From Nocardia tengchongensis (GTDB lineage Bacteria; Actinomycetota; Actinomycetes; Mycobacteriales; Mycobacteriaceae): a DNA stretch of 64,000 nucleotides. The stretch spans positions 5,332,001-5,396,000 of the forward strand of contig NZ_CP074371.1 of NCBI RefSeq assembly GCF_018362975.1. The letters run 5' to 3'. Shown here piece after piece: positions 27,853 through 37,083 of this stretch (positions are counted from its first letter, which is position 1; each line of letters starts with the position of its first letter). Below the pieces are notes generated by a model. It did no database searches and was not told where the DNA came from. It saw only the letters and a program-made list of their open reading frames with translations. Made by a program: the position numbers and the translations under genes.

Positions 27853-28130
27853 TGGGGTTCCTGGGCCTGTTCGATGCCGGGCTGTTCGCGGCGCAGGTCG
27901 CCAATCAGAGCACCGTGCTCGCCATCGATCCGGCCGCGACAGCTCGCTTCAACAGCGCGTACATGCTGGTGTACTTCGTCGGCGGCAGTGCGGGCACCGC
28001 GTTCGGCGCGGCCGCGGTGAGCTGGTTCGGCTGGGCGGTAACGGCTTTCATCGCCGCCGGCGCGATCGTGATCGTGGTCGCGGCCGCGATCACCGTGTCG
28101 GTGCGCGCGGCCCGCGCCTGACGCCGGGCT
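27853..28130 (+). repeat. Second copy of the MFS transporter 3' segment
   Basis: Near-identical to 22441-22712. A fortuitous ATG at 27852 precedes it, giving MGFLGLFDAGLFAAQVANQS up to the same stop, so at most a 90-residue fragment with three helices could be made. It carries an extra Ile-Val (6 bp). Confidence 0.9.
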
Positions 28131-28260
28131 CAGGTGGTGAAGGCATGGAACGCCCTCGGGGCGTGGATTCCATACCGGGGATACAGTCCGATGTCCTCAC
28201 CCGCACGAATTGTGTTACCGCCTATTTGAATAGGATGAATGCCATTTAGGGTGTGCCGTA

Positions 28261-29187
28261 TGCGATCGATGAGCATGGGATTCGGTGCAGCTGGGATGGC
28301 GGCGGCGGTGCTGGCGGGATGGTGTCGAGCGCGGTCGCGCAGGCCGCCCCGGCTTCCGAGTGCGACGGCTGGCGTATGGATACCCTGGCGCAGGGGCTGG
28401 GCAACGCGGAGAATCTCGAAACTGACGGGAACGGCGGGTTCTTCGTCTCCAGTTTGGATGTGCACAAGCTGTACGACATCGACGCCGCCGGCACTGTGAC
28501 TGTCGTACGAGACGATTTCAGTAGCGGACCGGGCGCGTTGCAGCGGGACGGCAGCACGTTGTATGTCGGGGCGGAATGACCGACGGCACAGTCGGCGTGC
28601 ACGCGCTGGACACGGCGACCGGAGCGGTGACCCACGTGACCGATCTCGTCGGCAACGGCCTGCTCCGGTTGCCGAACGGGGACATGCTGACGACCTGGGT
28701 AGGCACCGAGGGCAGTCCGCCGGCCGGCGTGAGCGCCTACCACCACGACACCGGTGTGGTCCAACCGAATTGGAGCCCGGTTCCCCGCTCCGAAGGACTG
28801 GCGCTGAGCCCCGACGGCACCGCGGTCTATACCGACGACCTGTTCACCGGTCAGATCTACCGCATCCCGCTCGACGATCCCGGCCATTGGACCATCGCGG
28901 GCCGGATCGGCGGCATCGTCCCCGGCGACGACGACCTCACCATGACCCAGACCGGAATCCTGTACGTAGCAGCCCATATCGGCGGCTCGATCGACCGGCT
29001 CGATCCGGAGACCGGCGCCACCTGTTCGATCGCGACCGGCATCTCCTGGGGCTGGACCGGGCCGTCTTCGGTGCGTATAGGCCCGGACGGTGACGGCTGG
29101 GCCCTGTATGTCACTGCCTTCGATGGCACGTTCCGCCGCATCCGGCCCCCGGCTGGTATCGATCTCACTCCGGCCCAGACCGACTGA
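28261..29187 (+). pseudogene. Secreted SMP-30/gluconolactonase-like beta-propeller, two frameshifts
   Basis: The signal peptide reads MRSMSMGFGAAGMAAAVLAG, shifts frame near 28320, then MVSSAVAQAAPASECDGWRM. The propeller begins TLAQGLGNAENLETDGNGGF, FVSSLDVHKLYDIDAAG. A second shift near 28574 leads to MTDGTVGVHALDTATGAVTH, GNGLLRLPNGDMLTTWVG, EGLALSPDGTAVYTDDLF, and ends DLTPAQTD. About 308 residues in all. Blade motifs (LPNGD, LSPDG) fit the SMP-30 family; no complete catalytic set could be assigned. Confidence 0.7.
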
Positions 29188-29211
29188 CGGCGGCGAGAAG
29201 GGTTCGATGTA

Positions 29212-29250
29212 GGGGTTCCAGTAGTATTCGCCGAAAATCCAACGAAGTTC
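29212..29250 (+). repeat. Tn3-type terminal inverted repeat, orphan left end
   Basis: 39 bases beginning GGGGTTCCAGTAGTATTCGC and ending CCAACGAAGTTC. It differs from the 56529 copy at only a few positions. It lies 25 nt after the broken propeller gene and 168 nt before the longer TIR at 29419. No right partner found. Confidence 0.65.
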
Positions 29251-29418
29251 TCGTAGTGCCTGGTCAGCTGCGGTGCGGCGAGTATTGCGAACCCCCGACA
29301 GGTTGACGTTGATGCGTACACGGCAACCTTTACAGTTCCAGCCTGCGGAAACTGTTGACCCCGAGGGTGTCTCGTGAACGTTCGTTACCGGACACCGCAA
29401 GGCCCGTGTCCGTCTGCA

Positions 29419-29463
29419 GGGGTCGCCGTAGTATTCGCCGAATTTCGGGCGGATATGGCGTAG
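29419..29463 (+). repeat. Left 45-bp terminal inverted repeat
   Basis: Starts GGGGTCGCCGTAGTATTCGC, ends GGGCGGATATGGCGTAG; exact reverse complement of 33268-33312. The GGGG start and ~38-45 bp length are typical of Tn3 elements. Confidence 0.9.
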
Positions 29464-29558
29464 TTCCTGGTGACTTCGCGGTTGCGCTGCGGCACAGGGT
29501 GGTTGGTGGTTGGCTTGGCGGCCGATGAGGCTGGTCGGCGTGCTGGAGGCTGGGGTTC

Positions 29559-30764
29559 GTGGCGACACGGGTGTTCGCGGATGAGGAGCTGGAGCGTCTT
29601 CGAGGGTTCCGGAGATCAGTCGCGAGGAGCTAGTCCGGTTCTTCACGCTCGCCCCTGCTGATGTGGCGTTCGTCGACCCGGGCCGCGGTCGTAGACCGGC
29701 GGATCGGCTGGGACTTGCCCTCACGCTGTGCACGTTGCCGTGGCTCGGCTTCGTTCCCGACAGGCTGACCTCAGCGCCGCAGGTGGCGGTGGCTCGGTTG
29801 GCCGAGCAGCTGAATGTCGATGCGGCGCAGCTTCGTTCGTACGGCAAGCGAGCCAAGACACGGACCGAGCATGTGCGCCTGGTTGCGCAGTACTTGAGCT
29901 GGCGGGCAGCCGGGACGACAGAGCTGAAGGAGCTGGACGAGTTCCTGCTGGCGCGGGCGATGGAGCACGATTCGCCGACGCTGTTGTTCCGGCTGGGATG
30001 TGAGTATCTGATCTCGGCGCGGGTGATCCGGCCGGGCCCGGTGACTGGCGTGGAGCGGGTTGCCCACGCTCGTGGGCAGGCGCAGGAGCAGACCTACGAT
30101 CGGCTCGCGCACATGCTCACCCCGGCGCGGTGCGTTGAACTGGATGCGCTGCTGGTCAACGATCCGTCAATCGGGACCTCGCGGCTCAAGTGGTTGGCGA
30201 CCGGTCCGGTGGAAGCGTCCGCGGCGGCGTTTCCTGGCCACGATGGGCCGGCGCCTGACTGGGCAGGCGCTCGAACGCCGGGATCCGCAACGCCGTCATC
30301 CGATTCTGTTGACGCTGCTGGCGCAGTCGGCCACCGATGTTCTCGATGAGGTTGTGCGGCTGTTCGATCAGGCGATCTCGGCGAAGTTCAGTGCGGCCGA
30401 ACGGCGGATGCTACAAGAGCTGGCCGACCGAGGAAAGTCCGGTGAGGACCGGCAAGCGCTGCTGGACGATCTCCTCGCGATCGTCACCGACCTGCATATC
30501 TCCGACGAGGAAATCGGCGGTCTCATCCGGGGAGACCGGATCGGGTGGGAACGGTTGCGCGCGGCGATCACCCAAGCAAAGCCCCGGCTGCCACGCGATC
30601 ACGGACATCTGGCCGCGCTCGATGCGTCCTACAGCTATCTGCGCCAGTTCACCCCGGTGGTGCTGTCGAACGTGCGGTTCGCTGGTGGGACCGCAGCCAC
30701 GGAGCTGCTGATCGCGGTGAATATGTTGCGTGAGCTCAGAACTCTCGTATCCGGTCATTTATGA
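29559..30764 (+). pseudogene. tnpA: Tn3-family transposase, N-terminal part, two frameshifts
   Basis: From a GTG at 29559: VFADEELERLRGF, shift near 29606, ISREELVRFFTLAPADVAF and DRLGLALTLCTLPWLGFVPD (DUF4158), then TELKELDEFLLARAMEHDSP. After a shift near 30240: TDVLDEVVRLFDQAISAKFS ... LLIAVNMLRELRTLVSGHL and stop. Only about 400 of the usual ~1000 residues remain; the DDE catalytic domain is gone. Confidence 0.8.
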
Positions 30765-31667
30765 GAAGGATCGAGGTTCTCGGTGTCGGCGATAGTGGCC
30801 CAGCGGTGTGTGAGGCGGCGGCATGCGTGGACGAGTTCGGGTGGGTGCAGGTTGGTGAGTTCGGTGTCGAAGGTGGCGAGGATGCCGGCGATGCCGGCCC
30901 AGGACCAGGCGCCGAGAGTGAGTCGGCAGTGCTCGGTGTCGAGGTGTTCCACGACGGAGCCGCCTGGTGCCCAGCGGGCCACGATGTGAGCGGGCAGGTT
31001 GAGCTGGGCGGTGCCCGTGTATGGCCAAGCGGCGGGGCTGTCGCCGCGGTCGTGGGTGCTCATCACGAAGTGGGCGAGGTCGTCGCTGGGAAGCGCGCGG
31101 GCGGAGAAGGGCTGGGTGGTGGGGCGGGGGTGCAGTCGGTCGACGCGGTGCACTCGCCATCGATGGTCGGTGACGTCGTAGGCGACCAGGTACCACCGGG
31201 CGGCCCAGACGACCAGGTGATGGGGCTCGATGTGGTGCGCGGGCAGGAAGTCGGGGTCACCGGGTTCGGGGCGTGTGCCGTCGAGACGCAGTGTCTCGGT
31301 GACGAGTAGGTGGCGGCGGCGGTAGCGCGGGGGGCATGACTTGGTGCAGAGTGGCCAGCGCCCGCGCGGCGTCGTCTCCGAGGCCGAACATCGTGCTCGG
31401 CGCGGTTTGCAAGGCCACCGCGATCGCGAGGGCTTGGTCGTGGTCGAACAGCAGTGGAGGCAGGGTCCGCCCGGCGCCGAGCTGGTAGCCGCCGTCGGGG
31501 CCGTGGATGGTGGCGATCGGGTAGTCGAGTTGGCGCAAGGTTTCGATGTCGCGGCGGACGGTACGTTCGCTGGCCCCGAGCCGGGTCGCGAGCTCGCGCA
31601 GCGACCACTGCCGTCCTGTTCCGAGCAGGGACAACAGTCGCAACGCCCGATGTGAGGTGTTCGCCAT
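30755..31667 (-). pseudogene. YafY/DeoR-type HTH-WYL transcriptional regulator with a frameshift
   Basis: N-terminus from the ATG at 31667: LRLLSLLGTGRQWSLRELAT, RLGASERTVRRDIETLRQLD, YPIATIHGPDGGYQLG, the HTH_11 DNA-binding domain. The frame changes near 31325, then the WYL domain follows: HHLVVWAARWYLVAYDVTDH, RWRVHRVDRLHPRPTTQPF (WYLVAYD/VDR replace W-Y-L and D-R). About 303 residues. Divergent from the FAD monooxygenase 100 nt away, hence its probable regulator. Confidence 0.78.
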
Positions 31668-31767
31668 CGTCCCATCATGACCGGGTAGTGGCCACTCGGT
31701 GTCCACTACCGGTGTCAGCGTGGGTTGTTCTGTTTCGGACGGGCAATGGTGGAGAGGACGGTCAGGT

Positions 31768-33006
31768 ATGCGGGTAGTCGTGGTAGGTGGTGGGATTGGT
31801 GGGCTCGCGCTGGGGGCGGGGCTGCGTCGCCGGGGGTTCGAGGTAGCGGTATTCGACCGTGACACCGATGTAGCGGCGACGGGTGGCTACCACATCACCT
31901 TGGATGAGCGGGCGCTGTCGGCGCTGACGGATCTGGTGGAACCGAAGATCATGCGGCGGTTGCTGGCATCGGGTTCGGCGCTGCGGCTGCGCGAGCGTGA
32001 CGCGTTCTGGGACCGCCGTGGCCGGCTGCTCGGCTACGGACCGGATCTGAGCGGCAGCGGCAGCATCGACGTCGATCGAATCACCCTGCGGATGCTGCTG
32101 GCCGAAGCGGTCGGAGATGACATGCATCTGGGATGCAGCGTGTCCGGTGTCGGCCATGACGATCATGGCGCGCCGCAGGTGTTGTTCACCGATCAGGCGC
32201 CGGTCTCGGCGGATCTGGTGGTGGGCGCGGATGGCGCCCACTCGGTGGTCGCCCGCCACCTGGCGGGCGGCCCGACCAACAGCCCGGCGGGCATCATCGG
32301 GTTCTGCGGCCGCACCCTCCTGCAAGACCTCAGCCCCGGCGAGCAGCAGCGGCTGAAACCACGATCGGGGACGGCGATCGGCCCGCGTGGGGCAGCGCTG
32401 TATGTCGGGTTCCTCGACCCGGTCGGCAACACCGCGCTCGACGCCCCCGAGCTGAGGATGTCGGTCACCACCGGACCCACCTACATCTGGGGCGCCATGT
32501 TCCCTGAATCCGCCGTCCGCGATTCCCTGCGTGACCTGCAGGGCGGCGAGTTGCAGGCCGCGCTGCTCGGCATGTTCTGCGAGCGACGCTGGGCCGAGCA
32601 CACGCTCGAGGTCATCGCCAGGGCCGACCCGCACAGCGTGGCCGGGTTCCGCTTCAACGCCGCCTCCACCCGCGCAGCCGATCTCGCGCCCTGGCCTGCG
32701 GGTCGCATCACCGCACTCGGCGACGCTGTCCACGCCACACCACCCACCGCCGGAATGGGAGCGGGCGCGGCCATCCGCGACGCCGCCAGCCTGCTCGAGC
32801 ACATCAGCGCCGCTGCCAACGGCACCACCACCCTCACCGACGCCGTGGGCGATTTCGAGACCGGCATGCGCCGGCGTGGCAGCGAAGTTCTCACCCTGGC
32901 TATGAAAACCGTCCGGTGGATCCTGGCCACCGACACCACACTCGGCGCCGCAGCCACCGCCGTGAGCACTCCAATTCTGGCCGCAGCAGCCAGGCTGCGT
33001 CACTGA
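31768..33006 (+). CDS. TetX-like FAD-dependent monooxygenase
   Basis: 412 residues; ATG at 31768. Three flavin-monooxygenase motifs: MRVVVVGGGIGGLALGAGLR (GxGxxG), ADLVVGADGAHSVVARHLAG (DG motif) and GRITALGDAVHATPPTAGMG (GD motif). DRITLRMLLAEAV and AAIRDAASLLEHI are also typical of the PHBH/TetX group. Members hydroxylate aromatics or inactivate antibiotics. As the cargo of a transposon with its own regulator, a resistance role is plausible but unproven. Confidence 0.87.
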   Translation: MRVVVVGGGIGGLALGAGLRRRGFEVAVFDRDTDVAATGGYHITLDERALSALTDLVEPKIMRRLLASGSALRLRERDAFWDRRGRLLGYGPDLSGSGSIDVDRITLRMLLAEAVGDDMHLGCSVSGVGHDDHGAPQVLFTDQAPVSADLVVGADGAHSVVARHLAGGPTNSPAGIIGFCGRTLLQDLSPGEQQRLKPRSGTAIGPRGAALYVGFLDPVGNTALDAPELRMSVTTGPTYIWGAMFPESAVRDSLRDLQGGELQAALLGMFCERRWAEHTLEVIARADPHSVAGFRFNAASTRAADLAPWPAGRITALGDAVHATPPTAGMGAGAAIRDAASLLEHISAAANGTTTLTDAVGDFETGMRRRGSEVLTLAMKTVRWILATDTTLGAAATAVSTPILAAAARLRH

Positions 33007-33054
33007 CCGGCCACGCGACGGCCGTCTCCCTGGGCCCGCAGCGGTGCGCGGAGC

Positions 33055-33186
33055 TGGACCGGGCCAGGGCGGATCACCTTCGCCGAGATCAGGTACTCGC
33101 ACGCCAGCCGGAACAACAAGGTCGGGGAATCGTGCTCCATCGCCCGTGCCAGCAGGAACTCGTCGAGCTCCTTCAGCTCCATCGTT
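33055..33186 (-). pseudogene. Inverted fragment of the Tn3 transposase
   Basis: Minus-strand reading ELKELDEFLLARAMEHDSPT, LLFRLACEYLISAKVIRPGP is nearly identical to codons at 29920-30042. It places a second, inverted transposase piece beside the right TIR, as if two ends of related elements had recombined. Confidence 0.75.
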
Positions 33187-33267
33187 CCCGGACCACCCCA
33201 GGCCATGCGCGACCTCACCAGCCCTCTCGGACCCGATCGCGGGCGCTAACGGCAGCTTCACCTGCGC

Positions 33268-33312
33268 CTACGCCATATCCGCCCGAAATTCGGCGAATAC
33301 TACGGCGACCCC
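33268..33312 (-). repeat. Right 45-bp terminal inverted repeat
   Basis: Exact reverse complement of 29419-29463; ends ...TACGGCGACCCC. Confidence 0.9.
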
Positions 33313-33333
33313 TGGTGGTGCGTCGGAGTAGGT

Positions 33334-33507
33334 GTGGGTGAGGTTGAGGGGATCGGTCAGGTGGTCGAGATGTGGCCGCAGCCCGAAGATGTCGCGTCCC
33401 GCTGGCGGCGGGCCCGCGTGCGGATCGCGCTGCAGCTGACTTATGGGCGCGCGTCCGAGCGTCGGCGGGCGCGGATCCTGGCGCGGCGGTGGGCCGCCGA
33501 ACCGTAG
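33334..33507 (+). CDS. Possible small protein or gene remnant
   Basis: 57 codons from a GTG: GQVVEMWPQPEDVASRWRRA, RASERRRARILARRWAAEP. Basic, Arg-rich, just outside the transposon. No RBS, no family recognised; could be a truncated gene. Confidence 0.3.
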   Translation: MGEVEGIGQVVEMWPQPEDVASRWRRARVRIALQLTYGRASERRRARILARRWAAEP

Positions 33508-33525
33508 GGTTCCGGCCATGTGCGG

Positions 33526-33726
33526 TCAGATCGTGGTTCCCACGACCACGTAGTTGCCGCTGTTGTCAACCTCTTCCAGCACGCGCAGCGGCGACACCGC
33601 GTCGTGGTCGTCGCCGGGATGCTTGTCATGCGTCCACCACCCGCCGGTCGGGCATTCCACCCAGTGGATCCGGTTGGTGCAGGCGCGGCATCGAGAGAAG
33701 ATGGGATGGCTGTCGGCGTCACGCAT
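33526..33726 (-). CDS. Small zinc-motif hypothetical protein
   Basis: 66 residues, ATG preceded by AAAGGAG at 7 nt. CRACTNRIHWVEC gives a Cys-x2-Cys...Cys pattern, then GGWWTHDKHPGDDHDAVSPL. Probably a small metal-binding protein of the kind found on actinobacterial plasmids and phages. Confidence 0.68.
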   Translation of the reverse strand: MRDADSHPIFSRCRACTNRIHWVECPTGGWWTHDKHPGDDHDAVSPLRVLEEVDNSGNYVVVGTTI

Positions 33727-34185
33727 TCGGGTCTCCTTTCGAATACCCGCCCGGATGTCGGACGGGAGCGGTTCCGACAGTTAGTTCGGTACAGAGTTGG
33801 GGTCGGTATTGGCGGGCCCGGTGATCGCGTCGCCCGCGTCCTGTGCCTGCGACTCGATCGAGTCGATCGACCGCGCGCCGATACCGCCATGACGGCCGCC
33901 TGCCCGAGCCCGACGCCGTCATCGGCACCGGCCCGCGCGCCCACGTTGCCTGGCTGCGCGAAACCGCCGAGGCATGGAAAACCGCCGGGCCAAGGGGCCC
34001 GCGCGGATCTGCAACACGGATCGTGAGCGCTGTCGGTCGGGCCCGAGTCAACGACCCCGACGTCAACAGAAGCGTGTTGCGGAAACCGCTTCCGATAGTC
34101 CACCTGGGTGCAGGGGGAACGGTCGCTTTTCCGTGGATAGTTCTTGTAAACGGCCAGAATGCAAGACCTCCGATTTCACTAACTG
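33727..34185. other. No intact gene; possible frameshifted remnant
   Basis: Plus-strand pieces CDSIESIDRAPIPP and, one base out of frame, GRLPEPDAVIGTGPRAHVAW, LRETAEAWKTAGPRG look like one protein (33850-34010) without a clear start or end. No family recognised. Confidence 0.35.
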
Positions 34186-34692
34186 TCAAGGGCAAGAAGG
34201 GATGTCGGTAGCGACCGGCTGAACTTTCAGTCGTTCCAGCAGTCGACTGTGCACTGGTATCGGCAGCAAGCCGGTGAGGTCGCCGCCTGCTGCTGCGACC
34301 TGTTTGACCAGCGAGCTGGATACTGACCCGTAGGCGGGGTCGCTGGCGATGAACACGGTGTCCACGCCGGTGAGTGTGTGGTTCATCTGGGCCATGGACC
34401 GCTCGTAGTTGAAGTCGCCGGCGCGCAGGCCCTTCACGATCGCGGTGATGCCCTGTTCACGCGCGAAGTCCACCAGCAGCCCCTGCCAGGACGCCACCCG
34501 CACGTTGCCGAGGTGGGCGGTGACCTCGCGTAGCATCTCGACGCGCTCGTCGAGGGTGAACATCGTCTTCTTGTTCGCGTTGACCACCACTGTGACCACG
34601 AGGTCGTCGAACTGGGCTGCTGCCCGCTCGAACACGTTGAGATGACCACACGTCACCGGGTCGAAAGACCCGGAGCACAAGGCTGTTGCCAT
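34186..34692 (-). CDS. coaD: Phosphopantetheine adenylyltransferase (PPAT), isolated copy
   Basis: 168 residues from the ATG at 34692. Nucleotidyltransferase signature [20 protein letters not shown] (TxGH), [37 protein letters not shown] and [20 protein letters not shown] (ISSxxVKE region). PPAT transfers AMP from ATP to 4'-phosphopantetheine in CoA synthesis. The essential actinobacterial copy normally sits near rsmD/recG/rpmF; here it stands among mobile DNA, so it may be a second copy. TCG replaces the usual TNG. Confidence 0.88.
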   Translation of the reverse strand: MATALCSGSFDPVTCGHLNVFERAAAQFDDLVVTVVVNANKKTMFTLDERVEMLREVTAHLGNVRVASWQGLLVDFAREQGITAIVKGLRAGDFNYERSMAQMNHTLTGVDTVFIASDPAYGSVSSSLVKQVAAAGGDLTGLLPIPVHSRLLERLKVQPVATDIPSCP

Positions 34693-35039
34693 GCCTGCAG
34701 AAAATATCACCGGCCGATCAGTTGCTCACCCCTCGATGGGCCTGTGCTGCCCCGAGGTCCGGTCACGCCGCTGTGGGACTTCGAGTTTCAGCAGTCGGCT
34801 CGCCGAATGCTTTCACCGGGTCGTAGGGCTGGTGGGTTTGCAGGGAGCCTCTACTGCGGCTGGAAGTGCTCCCCCAGCTGTGCGATTCGGAAAGACCTGC
34901 GAGCGCCCAGCTCACAGTCCCGTACTGCTCGCAGGTCTATCTGGAACGCACATCAAGGTTCCCGATGACGCCCACCGCATCGAAGAGACCGCCGAGCTGT
35001 AGGACACGGGCTTGCGGCCCGGATTCCGGGCATCGGGGT
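34693..35039. other. Intergenic, no gene supported
   Basis: Short frames in several phases, none with an RBS or recognisable content. Confidence 0.45.
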
Positions 35040-35347
35040 TCAGCGGTGGCTGTCGATGCCAGGGCCGGCGGGCTGAGGCTGCACCGCGGGCCCGATCGCG
35101 ACGTGTGGGAGAAGTGCCGGCAGGTCGATGCCCAGATGCCGGGTGACCTCACCCAGCGCGTTGTCCAGCGCCACCCCCGCGTGGACCCCGGCCGCGGGTG
35201 CAGCCGCACAATGGTGCCTGCCCAGCGGATTTCGACGCGGCAGACCTGCTCACCACGGGCGGACCCGGCGACCGGGCGCGGTGCACCGATGACGACGTGG
35301 GCCTCACTACCGCAGCGGCTGACCCGGCCGCTGATGAACATCTGCAC
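35040..35347 (-). pseudogene. Small hypothetical gene with a frameshift
   Basis: Reads MQMFISGRVSRCGSEAHVVI, GEQVCRVEIRWAGTIVRLHP, then after a shift near 35180 VALDNALGEVTRHLGIDLPA, LLPHVAIGPAVQPQPAGP and stop. The codon pattern supports a ~100-residue protein. No family recognised. Confidence 0.45.
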
Positions 35348-35395
35348 GCGAGCACTTCCCCTTCGAGCGACGACTTCCGCCGTGGCGGTTCAAAT

Positions 35396-36021
35396 TTGCT
35401 GCTCGGGCCGGGTGGATAGGGAGGAGCCCTGCGGGCTGATCCACCCGGCCCGAGCACGATGCGCCGCTCGGAGTCGGCGAAGCGGGGCATCGATTCCGGA
35501 GTCGTCCACGGTTGACCCCGGCCGGGATGATCCGACGTGAGAATGCGGCGCGATAACCCGCTGGATTCCCGCCGCGCTCCACGATCGGCTCACCCGCACC
35601 GCACCGTATCGAGGTCCTGGGCTGGAGCGGCCCGAATGCCGTGCTGATGGCACGAATCGAGAGTGTCCAGGCACGGAAGGTCACCAGTATCTCGGAATTA
35701 GCTAAGTGATCGAGATTGTGGTGCAGAATGCCGGTCAGAACCGGCCCGACCGGTCGGTGAACCTTCATGGGGTGGACATGACCGATCTGATGGGATCGCC
35801 TGTGCGCGAACTGCTCGCACAGGTCCTCGCGCGCTACGGCAGCATCGACGTCTTCATCGCCCGTCTGCACGCTCTGCTGGACACACCCACCGTCGAGCGC
35901 CCGGGCGCGGTGGTGCCCGCGGCCGGTGGCCGGCACCGGCTCGCAGAGCCCACGCGCAGAAGGCCGTTGACTACCGCAGCCCCACCTCGCCCAAGTGGTT
36001 GAAACCTGAGGGTCGGGCTAC
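35396..36021 (+). repeat. 626-bp dispersed repeat, copy 1
   Basis: Matches 52749-53373 over its length (about 90% by eye), from TTGCTGCTCGGGCCGGGTGG to ACCTGAGGGTCGGGCTAC. Both copies lie in direct orientation and contain the same ~74-residue gene near the 3' end. The 5' part of each codes IESVQARKVTSISELAK before a stop at 35706-35708 here, perhaps the tail of another gene. Confidence 0.85.
35778..36002 (+). CDS. Small repeat-encoded protein (paralogue of 53130-53354)
   Basis: 74 residues: MTDLMGSPVRELLAQVLARY, GSIDVFIARLHALLDTPTVE, RPGAVVPAAGGRHRLAEP. The helical N-terminal 45 residues are conserved with the second copy; the tail diverges. ATG after GGGGTGG. No domain recognised. Upstream in-frame extension to 35706 is possible. 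Confidence 0.55.
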   Translation: MTDLMGSPVRELLAQVLARYGSIDVFIARLHALLDTPTVERPGAVVPAAGGRHRLAEPTRRRPLTTAAPPRPSG

Positions 36022-36090
36022 CGAGAGGCAGGCGCAGGCGGGGGCAAACCGTATGCGTCGCTTGTGGCTTGGAGATCGGGGTGAAAGTAA

Positions 36091-36111
36091 GAATCGCGTC
36101 AGGTGGTACAG
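36091..36111. repeat. Short repeat related to 36535 and 46317
   Basis: GAATCGCGTCAGGTGGTACA, related to the stretch at 46317-46337 and, inverted, to 36535-36555. On the minus strand it spells a GFLYHLTRF-like peptide. Possibly a relic of a mobile sequence. Confidence 0.4.
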
Positions 36112-36221
36112 GAAGCCGCTGAAATACCTTGCGGCAAAACATCACCGGGCAAATCGGGCGTCCTCGTCGCGCCTGGTCGCGCCTCGGCCGGGGAGGGCGT
36201 GGGTGGCGCTACGGTTCCGCC

Positions 36222-36500
36222 ATGATGCTGCTGCAGCCGCCCACGATCGCGTCAGCGCAGGAGAAGGGGATGATCCTCGATGTGGCCGCTCTCGGCCGCC
36301 ACGATCCCCTCGGTGCCGACATCCCGTACGTGCGCGCCACCGACGGCTGGATGTTCGAGCTGCCCGAAGAGTTGCGGGAATGGGCGAGGTCCGTCATCGG
36401 AGGCAATCCGCACAACCCCCAGCCCGGATACCCGTCGGAGTTCCCGTGCCGGATCGAATTCGGGGTGCGCGAGGGCCGCATGTACGCCGAGATGCTGTAG
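36222..36500 (+). CDS. Small hypothetical protein
   Basis: 92 residues: MMLLQPPTIASAQEKGMILD, WMFELPEELREWARSVIGGN, PHNPQPGYPSEFPCRIEFGV. Soluble, acidic. No RBS close to the ATG; no family recognised. Confidence 0.5.
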   Translation: MMLLQPPTIASAQEKGMILDVAALGRHDPLGADIPYVRATDGWMFELPEELREWARSVIGGNPHNPQPGYPSEFPCRIEFGVREGRMYAEML

Positions 36501-36624
36501 CTCGCATGGGGGCCGAAGACCGGGAGACACGCTCATGTACCAGGCGACACGATTCGGGGTTCCGGTGTGGAGCAAATGACAGAGAATGACTCGATCATGG
36601 GTGTGACGGTGGAAGCATCGCGAG

Positions 36625-37083
36625 ATGAGTTCCGCTAGCAACCCTCCAGATATCGAGACGCGGGCACGCACCTTCCATCTACCGGGTCACCCGGGCGTCG
36701 AGTACTCGGTGACGTTGGTGCGGCCGGCGGGACGCGGGGCGCAGGGGTGGACGCTGGCCGAGGTCACGGTCCGTTCCACCCGTGGACCTCTGGCCGTCGA
36801 GAAGTTCGCCTCGACCGAGCAGCTCGTGGCGGCTGTGCTCTACGAGGATCCGTGGCACATGGCGGAGACTCCCTACGACAGCACCCGGGAGCTGGATCGT
36901 GTACCCGGGCAGTACCGGCGGGCGCTGTATCTGCGCGGAGTCCGCACCGTGGACGACCTGCTCGAGCTGTCGGACGAACAGATCCTGGCGATCCGCGGAA
37001 TCGGCGCGCGCGGCACCGCGATCGTTGCCGATGCTCGCGACCGCTACGCCGTAGACCGGGCCATGACCGAGCGCGCGGGATAG
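36625..37083 (+). CDS. Hypothetical protein with a C-terminal helix-hairpin-helix
   Basis: 152 residues. The first 90 form an alpha/beta module (VEYSVTLVRPAGRGAQGWTL, AEVTVRSTRGPLAVEKFAST). Residues 100-140, YLRGVRTVDDLLELSDEQIL, AIRGIGARGTAIVADA, are an HhH like the RNA polymerase alpha C-terminal domain, so a DNA-binding or protein-binding adaptor is possible. Alone on its strand. Confidence 0.65.
   Translation: MSSASNPPDIETRARTFHLPGHPGVEYSVTLVRPAGRGAQGWTLAEVTVRSTRGPLAVEKFASTEQLVAAVLYEDPWHMAETPYDSTRELDRVPGQYRRALYLRGVRTVDDLLELSDEQILAIRGIGARGTAIVADARDRYAVDRAMTERAG

Larger units (their letters stand above)
29419..33312. mobile_element. Tn3-family element carrying a regulator and an FAD monooxygenase
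   Basis: Bounded by perfect 45-bp inverted repeats (29419-29463 and 33268-33312), both starting GGGGTCGCCGTAGTATTCGC at their outer ends. Inside: N-terminal part of a Tn3 transposase (frameshifted), a WYL-type regulator, a divergent FAD monooxygenase, and near the right end an inverted fragment of the same transposase region. The transposase catalytic domain and any resolvase are absent, so it is non-autonomous. Five-base flanks (CTGCA, TGGTG) do not match, so no target duplication is visible. 3.9 kb. Confidence 0.8.

Noticed and set aside
31762..33261. 499-codon minus frame across the FAD monooxygenase
   Set aside because: Antisense to an intact flavin monooxygenase; no family features.
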